A DNA stretch of 64,000 bases from Pseudorhodobacter antarcticus. Its GTDB lineage: Bacteria; Pseudomonadota; Alphaproteobacteria; Rhodobacterales; Rhodobacteraceae. Shown here piece after piece: positions 44,168-52,805 of the stretch; the stretch's first letter is position 1; the number at the start of each line of letters is the position of its first letter. A program made the position numbers and the translations under genes. Location: positions 1-64,000 of the forward strand of contig CAMAYO010000001.1 in assembly GCA_945862465.1 (NCBI GenBank), written 5' to 3'. A model generated the notes under the pieces. It was not told the origin of the DNA, ran no database searches, and worked only from the letters and a program-made list of their open reading frames with translations.

Positions 44168-44597
44168 GGGCAAAGCCTGATTCCACGCCCAAGGTGTGGA
44201 TGATCAAGCGCGGCATTTGGCATGGGCCAAGTGGTCTTTTTGCATGGCTATTTTGTCCCCGATCCACAGCGTCAAACCCTTCATCCCCTGCTTTGTCCAC
44301 AGGCGCGAAACGGTGGCGAAAACGCCACACCTAGACGCAGACTGCACGTCAAGCACAAAATATAGCTTTTTTGACAATAATTTTGTTGTCGATCGCTAAA
44401 TCTTGCGTCAGTTTGATCAGGTCGGGGCACAGCCGAATAACAGGCGGGCCGTGACGGGGACAAATTAGATCGATCACAGCCTCAATTTCGAGGAGCGCGC
44501 CTGACATCGGGGGCGATTTGTGGCGTGTCGACATTGCCCGGGGATCAACGAAGGACGGGGCCAAACGAGCCTCGCCAGAAAAAGGAGTGACGGGGCA
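44168..44597 (+). promoter_or_regulatory. 430-base nrdJ upstream region with DnaA-box-like sites and AT-rich dyads
   Basis: No gene is seen in this stretch. It holds TTGTCCACA (44293-44301, one mismatch to the DnaA box TTATCCACA) and CGATCCACA (44260-44268, two mismatches), a hairpin GTGGCG-AAAA-CGCCAC (44313-44328), and an AT-rich block with two imperfect dyads, CAAAA...TTTTG (44356-44373) and GACAA...TTGTC (44373-44390), that could be repressor (NrdR-like) or promoter elements. I see no cobalamin riboswitch, although the enzyme needs B12. AAAAAGGAGTG lies just before the nrdJ start. Confidence 0.4.
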
Positions 44598-47500
44598 ATG
44601 AAGATCGAGCGCAAGTTTACATCCAATGATACCGGAGCCTATGGGGCGCTGAGTTTTCAGGTGACCACCTCGGAAATTCGCAATCCTGACGGCAAGGTCG
44701 TGTTCCGCAACGAAGCGGTCGAGGTGCCCGACGGCTGGAGCCAAGTGGCAGCCGACGTTCTGGCGCAGAAATACTTCCGCAAGGCGGGCATTCCTGCCGT
44801 GACCAAGCGCGTGTCTGAAAAAGGCGTGCCGCGCTTTTTGTGGCGTCAAGTGCCCGATCTGGAAGCGCTAGAGCAGTTGCCCGCCGACAAGCGCTATGTC
44901 GGTGAAACCAGCGCCAAGCAGGTGTTTGATCGCTTGGCGGGTGCGTGGACCTATTGGGGCTGGAAGGGCGGCTATTTCACGACCGAAGCCGATGCCAAAG
45001 CCTATTTTGACGAGATGCGCTTTATGCTGGCGCGTCAGATGGCGGCCCCCAACTCTCCGCAATGGTTCAACACCGGTCTGCATTGGGCTTACGGTATCGA
45101 TGGCCCGTCACAGGGTCACTACTATGTCGATCACCAGACCAAGGTGCTGACCAAGTCGAACTCGGCCTATGAACATCCCCAGCCCCACGCCTGCTTTATT
45201 CAGTCGGTGCGCGATGATTTGGTGGGCGATGGCGGGATCATGGACCTGTGGGTGCGTGAAGCACGCCTGTTCAAATACGGCTCTGGCACCGGCACCAACT
45301 TCTCGTCGCTGCGCGGCGAGGGAGAGCATCTGTCGGGCGGCGGCAAATCGTCGGGCCTGATGGGCTTTTTGAAAATCGGCGACCGTGCTGCGGGCGCTAT
45401 CAAATCGGGCGGCACCACACGCCGTGCGGCCAAGATGGTGATCTGCGATATGGATCACCCCGATGTGGAAGCTTTCATCAACTGGAAAGTGATCGAAGAG
45501 CAAAAGGTGGCCTCGCTGGTCGCCGGTTCCAAGGCGCATGAAGCGCGCCTGAACGAGATTTTCACCGCCATTCGCACATGGGATGGGTCGTCGGAAGATT
45601 CGGTTGATCCGGCCAAGAACCCCGCGCTGAAAGCGGCGATCAAATCGGCCAAAAAAGCCATGATCCCCGACACCTACACCTTCCGTATCCTGCAATACGC
45701 CAAGCAGGGCTTCACCTCGATCGAATTCCCCACCTATGACACCGATTGGGATTCCGAAGCCTATATGACGGTTTCGGGCCAAAACTCGAACAACTCGGTT
45801 CGGGTGACGGATTCCTTCCTGAAGGCTGTCAAAGACGATCTGCCGTGGGAATTGATCCGCCGCACCGATGGCAAAGTAGCCAAGACCATCTCAGCGCGCG
45901 AGTTGTGGGACCAGATCGGCCACGCCGCTTGGGCCTGTGCTGACCCGGGCATCCAGTTTCACGACACGGTCAATGCGTGGCACACCTGCCCCGAAGATGG
46001 GCCAATCCGTGGATCGAACCCGTGTTCGGAATATATGTTCTTGGATGATACGGCCTGCAATCTGGCCTCGATGAACTTGCTGACGTTCCAAAAGAACGCC
46101 AAGTTTGACGCCGAAGCCTATATGCACGCGACACGGCTTTGGACGATCACGCTGGAAATTTCGGTGATGATGGCGCAGTTCCCATCCAAGGAAATTGCCC
46201 AGCTGTCTTATGATTTCCGCACCTTGGGCCTAGGCTATGCCAACATTGGCGGTTTGCTGATGACGATGGGCCTAGGCTATGACAGCAAAGAAGGTCGCGC
46301 TTTGTGCGGGGCGCTGACAGCGCTTATGACGGGCGTATCCTATGCCACCTCGGCCGAGATGGCCAAGGAATTGGGCGCTTTCCCCAGCTATGATCGTAAC
46401 GCCAAACACATGCTGCGCGTGATCCGCAACCACCGCGCGGCAGCCCATGGCACGGGCGCTTATCAGGGGCTGAATGTTGATCCGGTCACGCTGGACCATC
46501 GCAACTGCCCCGATCAGACGCTGGTGGCCTTGGCCAAATCGGCTTGGGATGAGGCACTGGCCTTGGGCGAGGTGCATGGCTATCGCAACGCGCAAACCAC
46601 CGTTATCGCCCCCACGGGTACAATCGGGCTGGTGATGGATTGCGACACCACGGGCATCGAGCCTGACTTCGCCTTGGTTAAGTTCAAGAAACTGGCGGGC
46701 GGCGGTTACTTTAAGATCATCAACCAATCGGTTCCGGGCGCTTTGGAAACCTTGGGCTATCCCAGCCACCAAATCGCCGAGATGGTGGCCTATGCCGTGG
46801 GCCACGGGTCTATCGCGCAGGCCCCTGCGATCAACCACACCTCGCTGATCGGTCACGGCTTTGGCCCGCGCGAGATTGAAAAGATCGAAGCGGCCCTGCC
46901 CACGGCCTTTGACATCCGCTTTGTCTTTAACCAATGGACGCTGGGTGAAGATTTCTGCAAAGGCACCTTGGGCATTCCGGCTGACAAGATGGCTGACCCC
47001 AGCTTTGACCTGCTGCGCCATTTGGGCTTTACCAAGGCCCAGATCGACGCCTGCAACGACCATGTTTGCGGCACGATGACGCTGGAAGGCGCGCCCTTCC
47101 TGAAGCAGCACCACTACAACGTCTTCGATTGCGCCAATGCTTGCGGCAAAAAGGGCAAGCGGTATTTGTCGGTGGAAAGCCATATCTACATGATGGCGGC
47201 GGCACAGTCGTTCATCTCGGGCGCTATTTCCAAGACGATCAATATGCCCAACTCGGCCAGCATCTCGGAAACGCTTGCGGCTTATGAGTTGTCGCATTCC
47301 TTGGGCATCAAGGCGAACGCGCTGTACCGCGATGGATCAAAGCTGAGCCAACCGCTGGCCTCGGCACTGATCGAAGACGATGAAGAGGCCGAAGAAATCC
47401 TCGCATCTGGGTCGGCGCAGGAAAAGGCGGCGGTGATTGCCGAGAAGATCGTTGAAAAGATCATCATCAAGGAAATCATCCGCACCAACCGCGAAAAGCT

Positions 47501-48293
47501 GCCCGAACGGCGCAAGGGCTATACGCAAAAGGCCATCGTGGGCGGGCACAAGGTTTACCTGCGCACCGGCGAATACGGCGATGGCCGCTTGGGCGAGATT
47601 TTCATCGATATGCACAAGGAAGGTGCGGGCTTCCGCGCCATGATGAACAACTTCGCCATCGCGATCTCGGTTGGCCTGCAATACGGCGTGCCCTTGGACG
47701 AATATGTCGAAGCCTTCACCTTCACCCGCTTTGAACCGGCGGGCATGGTGCAGGGCAATGATTCTGTCAAGAATGCCACCTCGATCCTGGATTACATCTT
47801 CCGCGAACTGGCGATTTCTTACCTAGACCGCACCGATCTGGCGCATGTGAAGCCCACGGGCCATTCGTTCGACGATCTGGGTCGTGGCGATGAAGAGGGC
47901 AAGCGCAACATCTCGGATCTGTCCGAAACGGCGGCGACGCGCGGGCTAGAGGTGATCAAGCAAATCTCCTCAACCGGCTATCTGCGCAAGCGCGTGCCGC
48001 AGGATTTGGTGGTGCTGCAAGGTGGCATGGGGATGACGGGCTTTTCCGGCATGGGGGCTGCGGGCGATATGACCGCAACCTTGCTGATGCCAGAAGCCGC
48101 TAAGATTGCGGTTGGTGGCGGCATTGCCTCGACGGCCCTTTCGTCCGGCACGGTCAGCATGGACCAACGCTCTAAAGCCAAGATGCAGGGCTATGAAGGC
48201 GATCCGTGCGGCGAGTGCGGCAACTACACGCTGGTGCGCAACGGCACCTGCATGAAGTGCAACACCTGCGGCGGGACGAGCGGGTGTAGCTGA
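44598..48293 (+). CDS. nrdJ: Ribonucleoside-diphosphate reductase, adenosylcobalamin-dependent (class II)
   Basis: NrdJ makes deoxyribonucleotides with a B12-derived radical, independent of oxygen. The 1231-residue product is of the long alphaproteobacterial type. Substrate-site segments include [52 protein letters not shown] and the catalytic N-C-E of [11 protein letters not shown]. The C-terminus carries a zinc-ribbon-like Cys cluster ([19 protein letters not shown]), which includes the re-reducing Cys pair. The ATG at 44598 is preceded by AAGGAGTG. It has a single-gene layout with a long leader and its own terminator. Confidence 0.97.
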   Translation: MKIERKFTSNDTGAYGALSFQVTTSEIRNPDGKVVFRNEAVEVPDGWSQVAADVLAQKYFRKAGIPAVTKRVSEKGVPRFLWRQVPDLEALEQLPADKRYVGETSAKQVFDRLAGAWTYWGWKGGYFTTEADAKAYFDEMRFMLARQMAAPNSPQWFNTGLHWAYGIDGPSQGHYYVDHQTKVLTKSNSAYEHPQPHACFIQSVRDDLVGDGGIMDLWVREARLFKYGSGTGTNFSSLRGEGEHLSGGGKSSGLMGFLKIGDRAAGAIKSGGTTRRAAKMVICDMDHPDVEAFINWKVIEEQKVASLVAGSKAHEARLNEIFTAIRTWDGSSEDSVDPAKNPALKAAIKSAKKAMIPDTYTFRILQYAKQGFTSIEFPTYDTDWDSEAYMTVSGQNSNNSVRVTDSFLKAVKDDLPWELIRRTDGKVAKTISARELWDQIGHAAWACADPGIQFHDTVNAWHTCPEDGPIRGSNPCSEYMFLDDTACNLASMNLLTFQKNAKFDAEAYMHATRLWTITLEISVMMAQFPSKEIAQLSYDFRTLGLGYANIGGLLMTMGLGYDSKEGRALCGALTALMTGVSYATSAEMAKELGAFPSYDRNAKHMLRVIRNHRAAAHGTGAYQGLNVDPVTLDHRNCPDQTLVALAKSAWDEALALGEVHGYRNAQTTVIAPTGTIGLVMDCDTTGIEPDFALVKFKKLAGGGYFKIINQSVPGALETLGYPSHQIAEMVAYAVGHGSIAQAPAINHTSLIGHGFGPREIEKIEAALPTAFDIRFVFNQWTLGEDFCKGTLGIPADKMADPSFDLLRHLGFTKAQIDACNDHVCGTMTLEGAPFLKQHHYNVFDCANACGKKGKRYLSVESHIYMMAAAQSFISGAISKTINMPNSASISETLAAYELSHSLGIKANALYRDGSKLSQPLASALIEDDEEAEEILASGSAQEKAAVIAEKIVEKIIIKEIIRTNREKLPERRKGYTQKAIVGGHKVYLRTGEYGDGRLGEIFIDMHKEGAGFRAMMNNFAIAISVGLQYGVPLDEYVEAFTFTRFEPAGMVQGNDSVKNATSILDYIFRELAISYLDRTDLAHVKPTGHSFDDLGRGDEEGKRNISDLSETAATRGLEVIKQISSTGYLRKRVPQDLVVLQGGMGMTGFSGMGAAGDMTATLLMPEAAKIAVGGGIASTALSSGTVSMDQRSKAKMQGYEGDPCGECGNYTLVRNGTCMKCNTCGGTSGCS

Positions 48294-48320
48294 TAGCTCT
48301 TAATAGCGCGCAAGTTTTGA

Positions 48321-48350
48321 GGGGCGGGACCGCAGGGTCTTGCCCCTTTT
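48321..48350 (+). terminator. Rho-independent terminator of nrdJ
   Basis: GGGGCGGGACC pairs with GGTCTTGCCCC (two wobble pairs, loop GCAG) and is followed by TTTTGCG, 28 bases after the nrdJ stop. Confidence 0.75.
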
Positions 48351-48386
48351 GCGTGGCGACAGGTGGGGGCGTTGCAGCCTCCGGCG

Positions 48387-48410
48387 GGGATATTTGGGCA
48401 CGTATGAAAG
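48387..48410 (+). repeat. Interspersed 24-nt motif, copy F
   Basis: Reads GGGATATTTGGG followed by CACGTATGAAAG. It lies between the nrdJ terminator and the end of the convergent EamA gene. Confidence 0.75.
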
Positions 48411-48424
48411 GGGGGGGCGGGGGC

Positions 48425-49294
48425 CTAGTTGCCTTGGCGCAGACGCCAGACGCCGTGGGTGATCAATGCCGCAAGGATGACCCCGCCGCCGATCAGGGTA
48501 AGGGGGGTGGGCGCTTCGTTTAGTACGGCCCAAACCAGCAGGGGCGAGGCTACGATTTCCAGCATGGTGATCATCGAGACTTCCGCCGCGGGCAGGTGGC
48601 GCGGGCCGATCATTTGCAAAGCACAGCCCCCCGCCAACACCACAGCGCCGCTGATGGTGACAAGGCCGATTTGCCCAATATCAAAGCTGGCATGGGGCGC
48701 GAAAGGATAGGCCAGCAAGGCGGTTGCAAAATATCCAAGCCCCGCAGACACGATCAGGCTTTGCGCGCCGGTTTTGCGCAGGATGACGTAATAGGCCGCC
48801 GCAGAGGCCGCATTCAAGAACGCGATGAAATCCCCCCACAGATGCCCACCGCCCAGCGACCCGCTGGCAATAACCCCCACGCCGGTAAAGACGGCGAGCA
48901 TGCACAGCATCGTCATAGGCGCGATCCGCTCGCGCAAAAGCACAAAAGCCAAAAGGGCCGAGAGGAACGGCGAGGAGGCATAAAGCAGCATGGTGTTGGC
49001 GACACTCGTCTGCCCCAAGGCCATCAGATACAAAAATGACCCAAGTCCTTGCGCGAGGATCAGCAAGAGTGAGGGCCAAGACAGCAAAACCCGCCACGAG
49101 GGAATCAGATGCGGCGCAAAAAGCGCTGTGCCCACCAGCGTGACCGACCCACCAATCATGCCGCGCCAGATGGCGACATCCATCACATTGGCCCCGATCA
49201 ACCGCACCAAAAGCGCATCAGGCACAAACAGGGCCGCACCCGCCAAGGTATAGGCAAGGCCAAGGCGCGGATTGGGGGTGAAAGTTTGGCTCAT
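48425..49294 (-). CDS. EamA family (DMT) transporter
   Basis: The 289-residue membrane protein has ten helices and two EamA repeats: LGLAYTLAGAALFVPDALLVRLIG, ANTMLLYASSPFLSALLAFVLLRERI, AASAAAYYVILRKTGAQ and EVSMITMLEIVASPLLVWAVL. It is a third EamA transporter in this 8-kb stretch; sequences differ clearly from the others, so these are not recent duplicates. Substrate is unknown. It is divergent from the LLM-type oxidoreductase gene over 86 bases, where a shared promoter region may lie. Confidence 0.88.
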   Translation of the reverse strand: MSQTFTPNPRLGLAYTLAGAALFVPDALLVRLIGANVMDVAIWRGMIGGSVTLVGTALFAPHLIPSWRVLLSWPSLLLILAQGLGSFLYLMALGQTSVANTMLLYASSPFLSALLAFVLLRERIAPMTMLCMLAVFTGVGVIASGSLGGGHLWGDFIAFLNAASAAAYYVILRKTGAQSLIVSAGLGYFATALLAYPFAPHASFDIGQIGLVTISGAVVLAGGCALQMIGPRHLPAAEVSMITMLEIVASPLLVWAVLNEAPTPLTLIGGGVILAALITHGVWRLRQGN

Positions 49295-49380
49295 GCTGCC
49301 AGAAATCAGGTCTTGGCGCGAAAGGGAAGTGTTGACGCTGCGACACAGATGAACAAGTCTTGCCCAAAGCGGAGGATCCG

Positions 49381-50400
49381 ATGGACTTTGTACATTTTCT
49401 GTCTAGCCATATGCTGGACCCCGCTTTGGGCGGCAAGGCGCTGTATCGCAATGTGGTGGCGCAGGCCATTCATGCGGAAGCCGTAGGCTATGACGGCGTG
49501 GGCCTGCCAGAACACCATTTGGTCAATATCTTGCTGATCCCCTCTCCGTTGCAAATGGCGGTCAAGATTGCAGCCCACACCAAGCGGGTGCGCTTGGTGA
49601 CATCGGTTTGCCAACTGCCGCTGCGCGATATGCGCGTCTTTGCCGGAGAGGTTATTCAGGCCCAAGCCCTGTGCGATGGCCGTTTGATGCTGGGCGTGGG
49701 CAAGGGGGCGTTTGGGTTTGAAACCGAACTGATGGCCGTTCCTTTTGCTGAAACCAAGCCGCGCTTTGAAGAGGCGCTGGCGGTGCTGGAAGCGTTGCTG
49801 ACCCGCGCGGATGTGGCGTGGGACGGGGTGCATTACAAGTTTGACGCCCTGACCATCATGCCGCGCCCCGAAGACCCTATTCCCCTGATGCTGGGCGTCA
49901 TGCTTCCTGCGGGGATCGAAGCGGCCGCAGCCAAGGGCTATCATGTGCAAACCACGCCCTTGGGGGCCACGCATGGTCAGCTCGAGGCGCAAGTTTCGGC
50001 CTTTCATCGCGGTAAGGCTGCGGGCGGCCATGCCAACCGGCTGTCACTGCAACGGGGCGTGTATTTGGTGAATTCCGAAGCCGAGCGCCGCCGGATGGTG
50101 GCCTTTGCGCACCGCTATTACTCCAGCTTTGACAATGTCTTTGGCGGGCCGGGGATTGTCGATCAGGGCATCATCCGCCCACTGCCGCGCAGCCAGACCC
50201 CAGAAGAATTGGGCCAGAACATCTTGATTTGCCAAAAGGATCAGATGATCGACCGTCTGGCCGAATATGCCGCCCTTGGGATTGACGAGATCATCGTCAC
50301 CTCCAACTTCGGCCAGCCGCAAGACGAGACGCTGGCCATGATGACCCAATTTGCGGCCGAGATCATGCCGCAGTTTCGCCCCCACCCCATCGCCGCTTAA
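49381..50400 (+). CDS. LLM-class flavin-dependent oxidoreductase
   Basis: The 339-residue product is a luciferase-like TIM-barrel monooxygenase. Visible are AQAIHAEAVGYDGVGLPEHHL near the flavin, VTSVCQLPLRDMRVFAGEVIQAQALCDGRLMLGVGKGAF split across strands 3-4, and IPLMLGVMLPAGIEAAA. It would use reduced FMN or F420 and oxygen; no reductase adjoins. The ATG at 49381 follows GGAGG. The next two genes, a 4-OT tautomerase and an alpha/beta hydrolase, follow at once, so ring- or carbonyl-compound breakdown is likely. The substrate is unknown. Confidence 0.9.
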   Translation: MDFVHFLSSHMLDPALGGKALYRNVVAQAIHAEAVGYDGVGLPEHHLVNILLIPSPLQMAVKIAAHTKRVRLVTSVCQLPLRDMRVFAGEVIQAQALCDGRLMLGVGKGAFGFETELMAVPFAETKPRFEEALAVLEALLTRADVAWDGVHYKFDALTIMPRPEDPIPLMLGVMLPAGIEAAAAKGYHVQTTPLGATHGQLEAQVSAFHRGKAAGGHANRLSLQRGVYLVNSEAERRRMVAFAHRYYSSFDNVFGGPGIVDQGIIRPLPRSQTPEELGQNILICQKDQMIDRLAEYAALGIDEIIVTSNFGQPQDETLAMMTQFAAEIMPQFRPHPIAA

Positions 50401-50409
50401 GGAGCCGCC

Positions 50410-50601
50410 ATGCCCGTGATCCGTATTGATATGTTTGAAGGCCGCACCACAGCGCAAAAGCGCGCCTGTGCCGAAGCTGTGACCAAGGCTTGGGTCGATA
50501 CCTGCGGCGGCACACCTGCTTCGGTGACGATTATCTTTGGCGATGTGGCCAAAAGCGATTGGGCCACGGCGGGGCGCTTGGCCTCTGACCCCAAGGAATA
50601 A
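50410..50601 (+). CDS. 4-oxalocrotonate tautomerase family protein
   Basis: The 63-residue product has the length of the 4-OT family. Pro follows the initiator Met (MPVIRIDMFEGRTTAQKRA), giving the catalytic Pro-1 after Met removal; it also has AVTKAWVDTCGGTPASV and the usual VTIIFGDV strand, where a Trp follows (SDWATAG). Such enzymes tautomerise 2-hydroxymuconate-like dienols as hexamers. It starts nine bases after the LLM oxidoreductase gene and ends three before the hydrolase, so the three form one operon. Confidence 0.9.
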   Translation: MPVIRIDMFEGRTTAQKRACAEAVTKAWVDTCGGTPASVTIIFGDVAKSDWATAGRLASDPKE

Positions 50602-50604
50602 GCC

Positions 50605-51372
50605 ATGCGCAGCGCCTATTCGGTGGCGGGCGAGGGGCCGGCCCTGTTCTTGATCCACGGCATTGGCGCGCGGCGGGCCACGTTTGACAGGCTGGTCGAA
50701 GGCTTAAGCGATCGGTTCACCTGCATCTCCTACGACCTGCGCGGGCATGGGCTGTCGCCCTTACCTGCGGGCCAGTTTGGCTTGGATGATCTGGTGGACG
50801 ACCTAGAGGAGTTGCGCGCCCGCCTTGGTATCGGACAGGCGCATTTTGCGGGGCACTCCTTGGGCGGCATGATCGGGCCGCGCTATGCGCTGCGCTATCC
50901 TGACAGGGTGCTGTCGCTGGGCCTGTGGTCAACTGCCGCCTTTCGCACTGAGGATGACAGCGCCAAGGTGATGGGCGTGGTAAAACTGATGCGCGAAAAG
51001 GGGATCGGTCCGGTGCTGGATACGCTGACCGCGCGCTGGTTCACCGATGCATTTTGCGCCGCCCGCCCCGATGTGATCGACTGGCGCAAGCGTCAGGTGA
51101 TGGACACCGACGCGAACGTTTTCCTGAACGTCTTTGATATCTATGCTGAAATTGAAATGGCCCCATGGCTGCATCAGGTGAAAGCCCCCTGCCAGATCAT
51201 CACCGGCGCGTTGGATGGCGGCTGCAACCCGCGCCTGAACACGCTTATCCATCAGGCGCTTGCGGGATCAGAGCTGGTGATCCTAGACAAGCTCAAACAC
51301 GCGATCTTCATCGAGGCGAGTGAGGTGGTTCTGCCCCATGTGCGACAGTTCTTGCTGGCGCAGGGTGGGTAA
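50605..51372 (+). CDS. Alpha/beta hydrolase (enol-lactonase-like)
   Basis: The 255-residue product is an alpha/beta hydrolase. It has the oxyanion segment LFLIHGIGARRATFD, YDLRGHGLS, the nucleophile elbow GHSLGGMIG (Ser about residue 90) and a C-terminal His in LKHAIFIEAS. Asp in TGALDGGCNP completes the triad. It resembles PcaD, 3-oxoadipate enol-lactonase, but lacks PcaD context, so only the class is firm. It is the third gene of the LLM/4-OT operon. Confidence 0.9.
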   Translation: MRSAYSVAGEGPALFLIHGIGARRATFDRLVEGLSDRFTCISYDLRGHGLSPLPAGQFGLDDLVDDLEELRARLGIGQAHFAGHSLGGMIGPRYALRYPDRVLSLGLWSTAAFRTEDDSAKVMGVVKLMREKGIGPVLDTLTARWFTDAFCAARPDVIDWRKRQVMDTDANVFLNVFDIYAEIEMAPWLHQVKAPCQIITGALDGGCNPRLNTLIHQALAGSELVILDKLKHAIFIEASEVVLPHVRQFLLAQGG

Positions 51373-51459
51373 GGATTGGGCGCGGGGCGTAAGTCTGCGC
51401 CGCCCGCCCTTGGCTTTCCGGCCCGTCTGACGCAGAAGGGCGTCCGAACGGAGACAGCC

Positions 51460-52590
51460 ATGACCCAACGCTTTGCTTTTGACATTCATGCCAAAGATGG
51501 CCGCGCGCGCACCGGGGTGATTTCAACCCCAAGGGGCGATATTCGCACGCCGGCCTTTATGCCGGTGGGCACGGCGGCCACTGTCAAAGCGATGATGCCA
51601 GAATCCGTGCGCGCCACGGGGGCGGATATTCTCTTGGGCAACACCTACCATCTGATGCTGCGCCCCACGGCGGAACGCATCGCCGCTTTGGGCGGGTTGC
51701 ACCAGTTCATGAACTGGCAGCGCCCGATCCTGACCGATTCCGGCGGGTTTCAGGTGATGAGCCTGTCGGCTTTGCGCAAACTGACCGAAGAGGGCGTGCG
51801 CTTTTCATCGCATATCGACGGGTCAAAACATATGCTAACCCCCGAGCGCAGCATGGAGATCCAGCGCCTTTTGGGGTCTGACATTGTGATGTGCTTTGAC
51901 GAATGCCCCGCCTTGCCCGCCACCGATGCGGCGGTGGCGCAATCGATGCGGATGTCGATGCGCTGGGCGGATCGCTCGCGCCAGGCCTTTGGCGACAGGC
52001 CGGGGCACGCGCTCTTTGGCATTCAACAAGGCGGCGTGAACCGTGATCTGCGCGGCGAAAGTGCCCAAGCCCTGCGGGCCATTGGTTTTGATGGCTATGC
52101 TGTGGGCGGCCTTGCCGTGGGCGAGGGGCAAGACGCCATGTTCGGTGTGCTAGACTATGCCCCCGATATGCTGCCCGAAGATAAGCCGCGCTATCTGATG
52201 GGCGTGGGCAAGCCTGATGACATTGTGGGGGCTGTGGAACGCGGCATTGATATGATGGATTGTGTGCTGCCCTCGCGCTCTGGCCGCACGGGGCAGGTTT
52301 GGACACGGCGCGGCCCGGTGGCGATCAAGAACGCCCGCCACCAAAACGACCCGCGCCCGATTGATGAGGATTGCACCTGCCCCTGCTGCCAAGGCTACAG
52401 CCGCGCCTATCTGCACCATGTGTTTAAGGCCGAAGAGATTATCTCCAGCATGCTTTTGACATGGCACAACCTGCATTATTTCCAAGAGTTGATGCAGGGC
52501 CTGCGGGGTGCCATTGCCGCGGGTAATTTGGCGGGCTTTGTGGCCCAGTTTCATGCCCAGCGCGCGCAAGGCGATATTGAACCCTTATAA
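51460..52590 (+). CDS. tgt: Queuine tRNA-ribosyltransferase
   Basis: Tgt exchanges guanine 34 of Asp, Asn, His and Tyr tRNAs for the queuosine precursor. The 376-residue product has the start [27 protein letters not shown], the catalytic Asp region [20 protein letters not shown], the nucleophile Asp stretch [17 protein letters not shown] and the zinc-site [16 protein letters not shown]. The ATG at 51460 follows GGAGA. It lies 87 bases after the hydrolase and probably has its own promoter. The queuosine pathway genes are not adjacent. Confidence 0.97.
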   Translation: MTQRFAFDIHAKDGRARTGVISTPRGDIRTPAFMPVGTAATVKAMMPESVRATGADILLGNTYHLMLRPTAERIAALGGLHQFMNWQRPILTDSGGFQVMSLSALRKLTEEGVRFSSHIDGSKHMLTPERSMEIQRLLGSDIVMCFDECPALPATDAAVAQSMRMSMRWADRSRQAFGDRPGHALFGIQQGGVNRDLRGESAQALRAIGFDGYAVGGLAVGEGQDAMFGVLDYAPDMLPEDKPRYLMGVGKPDDIVGAVERGIDMMDCVLPSRSGRTGQVWTRRGPVAIKNARHQNDPRPIDEDCTCPCCQGYSRAYLHHVFKAEEIISSMLLTWHNLHYFQELMQGLRGAIAAGNLAGFVAQFHAQRAQGDIEPL

Positions 52591-52701
52591 GCCCCCAAGG
52601 CGCCGCACGCCTGTCTTTTTGCGCGCCCCGCTACCCAATCGGGCCCTTGCACCTTGCCCCCCATCGTCTCATGATCTTGAAAATGAGACGGGCAGGGATG
52701 G

Positions 52702-52731
52702 TTGACATGGCCCCTCGGCCACACCAGATAA
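52702..52731 (+). promoter_or_regulatory. Possible lon promoter
   Basis: A perfect -35 hexamer TTGACA (52702-52707) is followed after 18 bases by AGATAA (52726-52731), 75 bases before the lon start. A CTTGAAAA at 52675 might mark a heat-shock (RpoH) -35, but no matching -10 is visible, so regulation by RpoH is not shown. Apart from these I see nothing in the 215-base gap from tgt. Confidence 0.4.
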
Positions 52732-52805
52732 AGTTGGCGAGCAGGGGAAGGCCCGAAGGTTGCCGACGATCGGGACACAGGCCTTCCTGCTAGAAAGGAA
52801 CGAAG

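Noticed and set aside
43145..44173. Upstream in-frame extension of the Fur-family gene to 483 residues
   Set aside because: The added 343 residues are the antisense of the EamA gene; the Fur domain starts at the ATG at 43144.
44168..44597. Cobalamin riboswitch before nrdJ
   Set aside because: No B12-box-like sequence or pseudoknot layout could be seen by eye in this leader.
41847..49294. Three EamA transporters as a recent tandem duplication
   Set aside because: Their sequences differ widely in both repeats, and other genes lie between them; independent family members are more likely.
52675..52700. RpoH heat-shock promoter for lon
   Set aside because: CTTGAAAA is present but no matching -10 element; only a general promoter is listed, with low confidence.
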